From Aestuariispira insulae (GTDB lineage Bacteria; Pseudomonadota; Alphaproteobacteria; UBA8366; Aestuariispiraceae), in contig NZ_QRDW01000001.1 in the NCBI RefSeq assembly GCF_003385955.1, forward strand, positions 434,001 to 498,000: DNA of 64,000 nt, written 5' to 3'. Below, piece after piece: positions 62,580 through 64,000 of this stretch. Within the stretch, counting starts at the first letter, position 1. Each line of letters opens with the position of its first letter. The notes below the pieces were generated by a model. It saw only the letters and a list, made by a program, of their open reading frames with translations. It was not told the DNA's origin and made no database searches. Both the position numbers and the translations under genes were made by a program.

Positions 62580-62807
62580 ATGATTAACATATTGAATGCA
62601 CTCGTTACGGAAGCGACTCGCCAACCAAATGAAGACATCGCCCGGCAGCTGGCGCGAAAGAACCATTCAGGCACCGAGCAATCTATCATTAAAGTTGATA
62701 ACTATTCTTACAGGAATGTCATTGTGACATGGTTCACGAAAATTTGGCGACACCCTCAAATAGGCATTGTTGCCGCTCCAAAACCATGGAACAATGCAGG
62801 AACATAG
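62580..62807 (+). CDS. Small protein of unknown function
   Basis: A 75-residue frame starting MINILNALVTEATRQPN, with GGAAGGAAG placed well before the ATG. I recognise no family. The middle (RNVIVTWFTKIW) is weakly hydrophobic and too short for a firm membrane helix. It lies 22 bases before the aminotransferase gene and is divergent from LysR, so it could be the first gene of the regulated unit or a leader peptide. No homology evidence is available. Confidence 0.5.
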   Translation: MINILNALVTEATRQPNEDIARQLARKNHSGTEQSIIKVDNYSYRNVIVTWFTKIWRHPQIGIVAAPKPWNNAGT

Positions 62808-62829
62808 AACGAATTAGGGACGTCTTTGT

Positions 62830-64000
62830 ATGCTGTTTGATTTGGACCAAGCCCGGCGCGAAACGCCGGGCTGCAAGCATGTTACCCACCTGAACAATGC
62901 CGGGGCCGCATTGATGCCGCAACCGGTTCTCCACACCCAAATCAGCCATTTGGAATTGGAAGCGACTATCGGCGGCTACGAGGCTGCTGAGCGCGAGCAG
63001 GACCGTATCGAAGCTGTTTACGATTCCATCGCGCAGCTGATCAACTGCCATCGGGATGAGATTGCCATCGTAGAGAATGCCACGGTCGGTTGGGACATGG
63101 CTTTTTATGCGATCCCGCTTGCGGAAGGTGATCGGATCCTGACGGCCGAGGCCGAATATGGTGCAAATTTTGTCGCCTATCTCCAGCAGGCGAAACGGAC
63201 CGGCGCAGTGATTGATGTCATCCCCTCCACACCCGATGGCGAGATCTGTCTGGAAAGCCTGAAACAGATGATTGACGACCGGGTGAAACTGATTTCCATC
63301 ACCCATGTGCCAACCAATGGCGGCCTGGTCAATCCAGCCACCGAGGTGGGCCGGATCGCGCGGGAACATGGCATTCTCTATCTGTTGGACGCCTGCCAGA
63401 CGGTTGGTCAAATGCCCATAAATATCGCAGAGATCCAATGTGACATGTTGAGCGCCACGGGGCGAAAATTCCTGCGCGGCCCTAGGGGCAGCGGCTTCCT
63501 TTACGTCCGCCGGGACCTGATCGCGGATCTGGAGCCGCCGATGCTGGACCACTATGCAGCCAAATGGATGGCGCCGGACCGGTACGAAATGCAGTCCAAT
63601 GCACGCCGATTCGAAAATTGGGAAAACAACTATGCCGCCAAGCTGGGTTTGGGAGTGGCCGCAGATTACGCCCTGTCCTGGGGCCTGGACCGGACCTGGC
63701 AACGCTGCCTTGCCCTGGCCACTCAACTGCGCGATGGCCTTGCCGCGATACCCGGTGCGAGCCTGCGCGATATCGGACAGCAACAATGCGCCATCACAAC
63801 TTTTACACTGGCGGGGCATGATCCGTTTCAGGTGAAGCAGATCCTGAATTCGCAGGATATAAATGTTTCTGTTTCCGGCCCCAACAGCACCTTGCTGGAC
63901 GCGCAAAAACGGGATCTGCCACCTCTGATCCGGGCATCCGTCCATTATTATAACAGTGAAGAAGAAATTGATCGGTTCCTGCGAGCCGTTGGATCTTTGA
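62830..64000 (+). CDS. Aminotransferase class V-fold PLP enzyme, cut by the window end
   Basis: An open frame of 390 complete codons from ATG 62830 that has no stop before the edge. It belongs to the fold-type I class V group (NifS/SufS/isopenicillin N epimerase-like): THLNNAGAALMP at the start, the cofactor segment YLLDACQTVGQMPI and the PLP Lys in SATGRKFLRGPRGSGFLYVRR. Members include cysteine desulfurases, epimerases and lyases. No SufS-type cysteine loop is clear, so the substrate is undecided. Probably regulated by the divergent GcvA-like protein. Confidence 0.85.
   Translation, partial: MLFDLDQARRETPGCKHVTHLNNAGAALMPQPVLHTQISHLELEATIGGYEAAEREQDRIEAVYDSIAQLINCHRDEIAIVENATVGWDMAFYAIPLAEGDRILTAEAEYGANFVAYLQQAKRTGAVIDVIPSTPDGEICLESLKQMIDDRVKLISITHVPTNGGLVNPATEVGRIAREHGILYLLDACQTVGQMPINIAEIQCDMLSATGRKFLRGPRGSGFLYVRRDLIADLEPPMLDHYAAKWMAPDRYEMQSNARRFENWENNYAAKLGLGVAADYALSWGLDRTWQRCLALATQLRDGLAAIPGASLRDIGQQQCAITTFTLAGHDPFQVKQILNSQDINVSVSGPNSTLLDAQKRDLPPLIRASVHYYNSEEEIDRFLRAVGSL

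Noticed and set aside
62734-63945. Long minus-strand frame of about 400 codons
   Set aside because: It lies opposite the class V aminotransferase gene, which has a recognisable fold, PLP motif and ribosome site. The minus frame shows no known family.

Overview
The window is a chromosomal segment of an alphaproteobacterium, judged from gene content and gene order. Supporting features are the purC-purS-purQ-purL-bolA-grxD run, a nadABC operon next to a degenerate-Nudix NAD regulator, serC-serA, an RNase E whose S1 domain carries an acidic insertion and whose C-terminus ends in a GWW motif, a GcvA-type LysR regulator and an intracellular PHB depolymerase. A Rhodospirillales/Sneathiellales/Kiloniellales-type marine or soil bacterium is plausible, but genus cannot be fixed from the sequence alone. 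I see no rRNA, tRNA, insertion sequence, prophage or CRISPR array. Base composition and codon use look uniform, so this reads as core chromosome with a few accessory insertions.

Layout. 1-4.4 kb: the 5' end of a cysteine desulfurase gene, cysE, an alpha/beta hydrolase, anmK and tyrS. 4.4-13 kb: a large AsmA/YhdP-type protein divergent from glnE, then bcp, a pseudo-receiver protein and a DUF455 ferritin-like protein. 13-16.4 kb: two translationally coupled, paralogous caspase-fold lipoproteins. 16.4-18.4 kb: two divergent EamA-type transporters. 18.4-27 kb: prfB, PBP1A and an AMIN-domain amidase on the minus strand, divergent from rne with a long structured leader. 27-32 kb: the purine run, BolA and the CGFS glutaredoxin, closed by a strong terminator, then an orphan solute-binding protein. 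32.7-38.4 kb: nadC-nadB-nadA (minus strand) with an operator-like palindrome over the promoter, an Fe(II)/2-oxoglutarate oxygenase-like gene and the NadQ/NrtR-like regulator. 38.5-50.5 kb: phaZ, a chemoreceptor with a helical bimodular sensor, two MFS transporters, a SET-domain protein and a TetR-MFP-RND efflux operon with a perfect palindrome at its promoter. 50.8-55.9 kb: a cobalamin riboswitch followed by an ECF-type Ni/Co importer (DUF4198 protein, CbiM, NikL-like, CbiQ, CbiO), then a CsoR/RcnR-family sensor and an RcnA-like efflux protein. 56-64 kb: an M23 peptidase, serA-serC with a symmetric upstream region, a small zinc-ribbon protein, an S49 peptidase, a GcvA-like LysR regulator, a small unknown ORF and an aminotransferase class V gene that runs off the right edge.

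How the genes work together. The clearest regulated units are the cobalt/nickel locus, where a cobalamin riboswitch controls uptake and a metal-sensing repressor probably controls efflux; the NAD locus, where the regulator gene and its probable operator flank one another; and the TetR-controlled RND pump. The least explained unit is the coupled pair of caspase-like lipoproteins. Each carries an SH3-like segment, an intact His/Cys dyad and an EF-hand-like C-terminal loop, and the two have different N-terminal domains.
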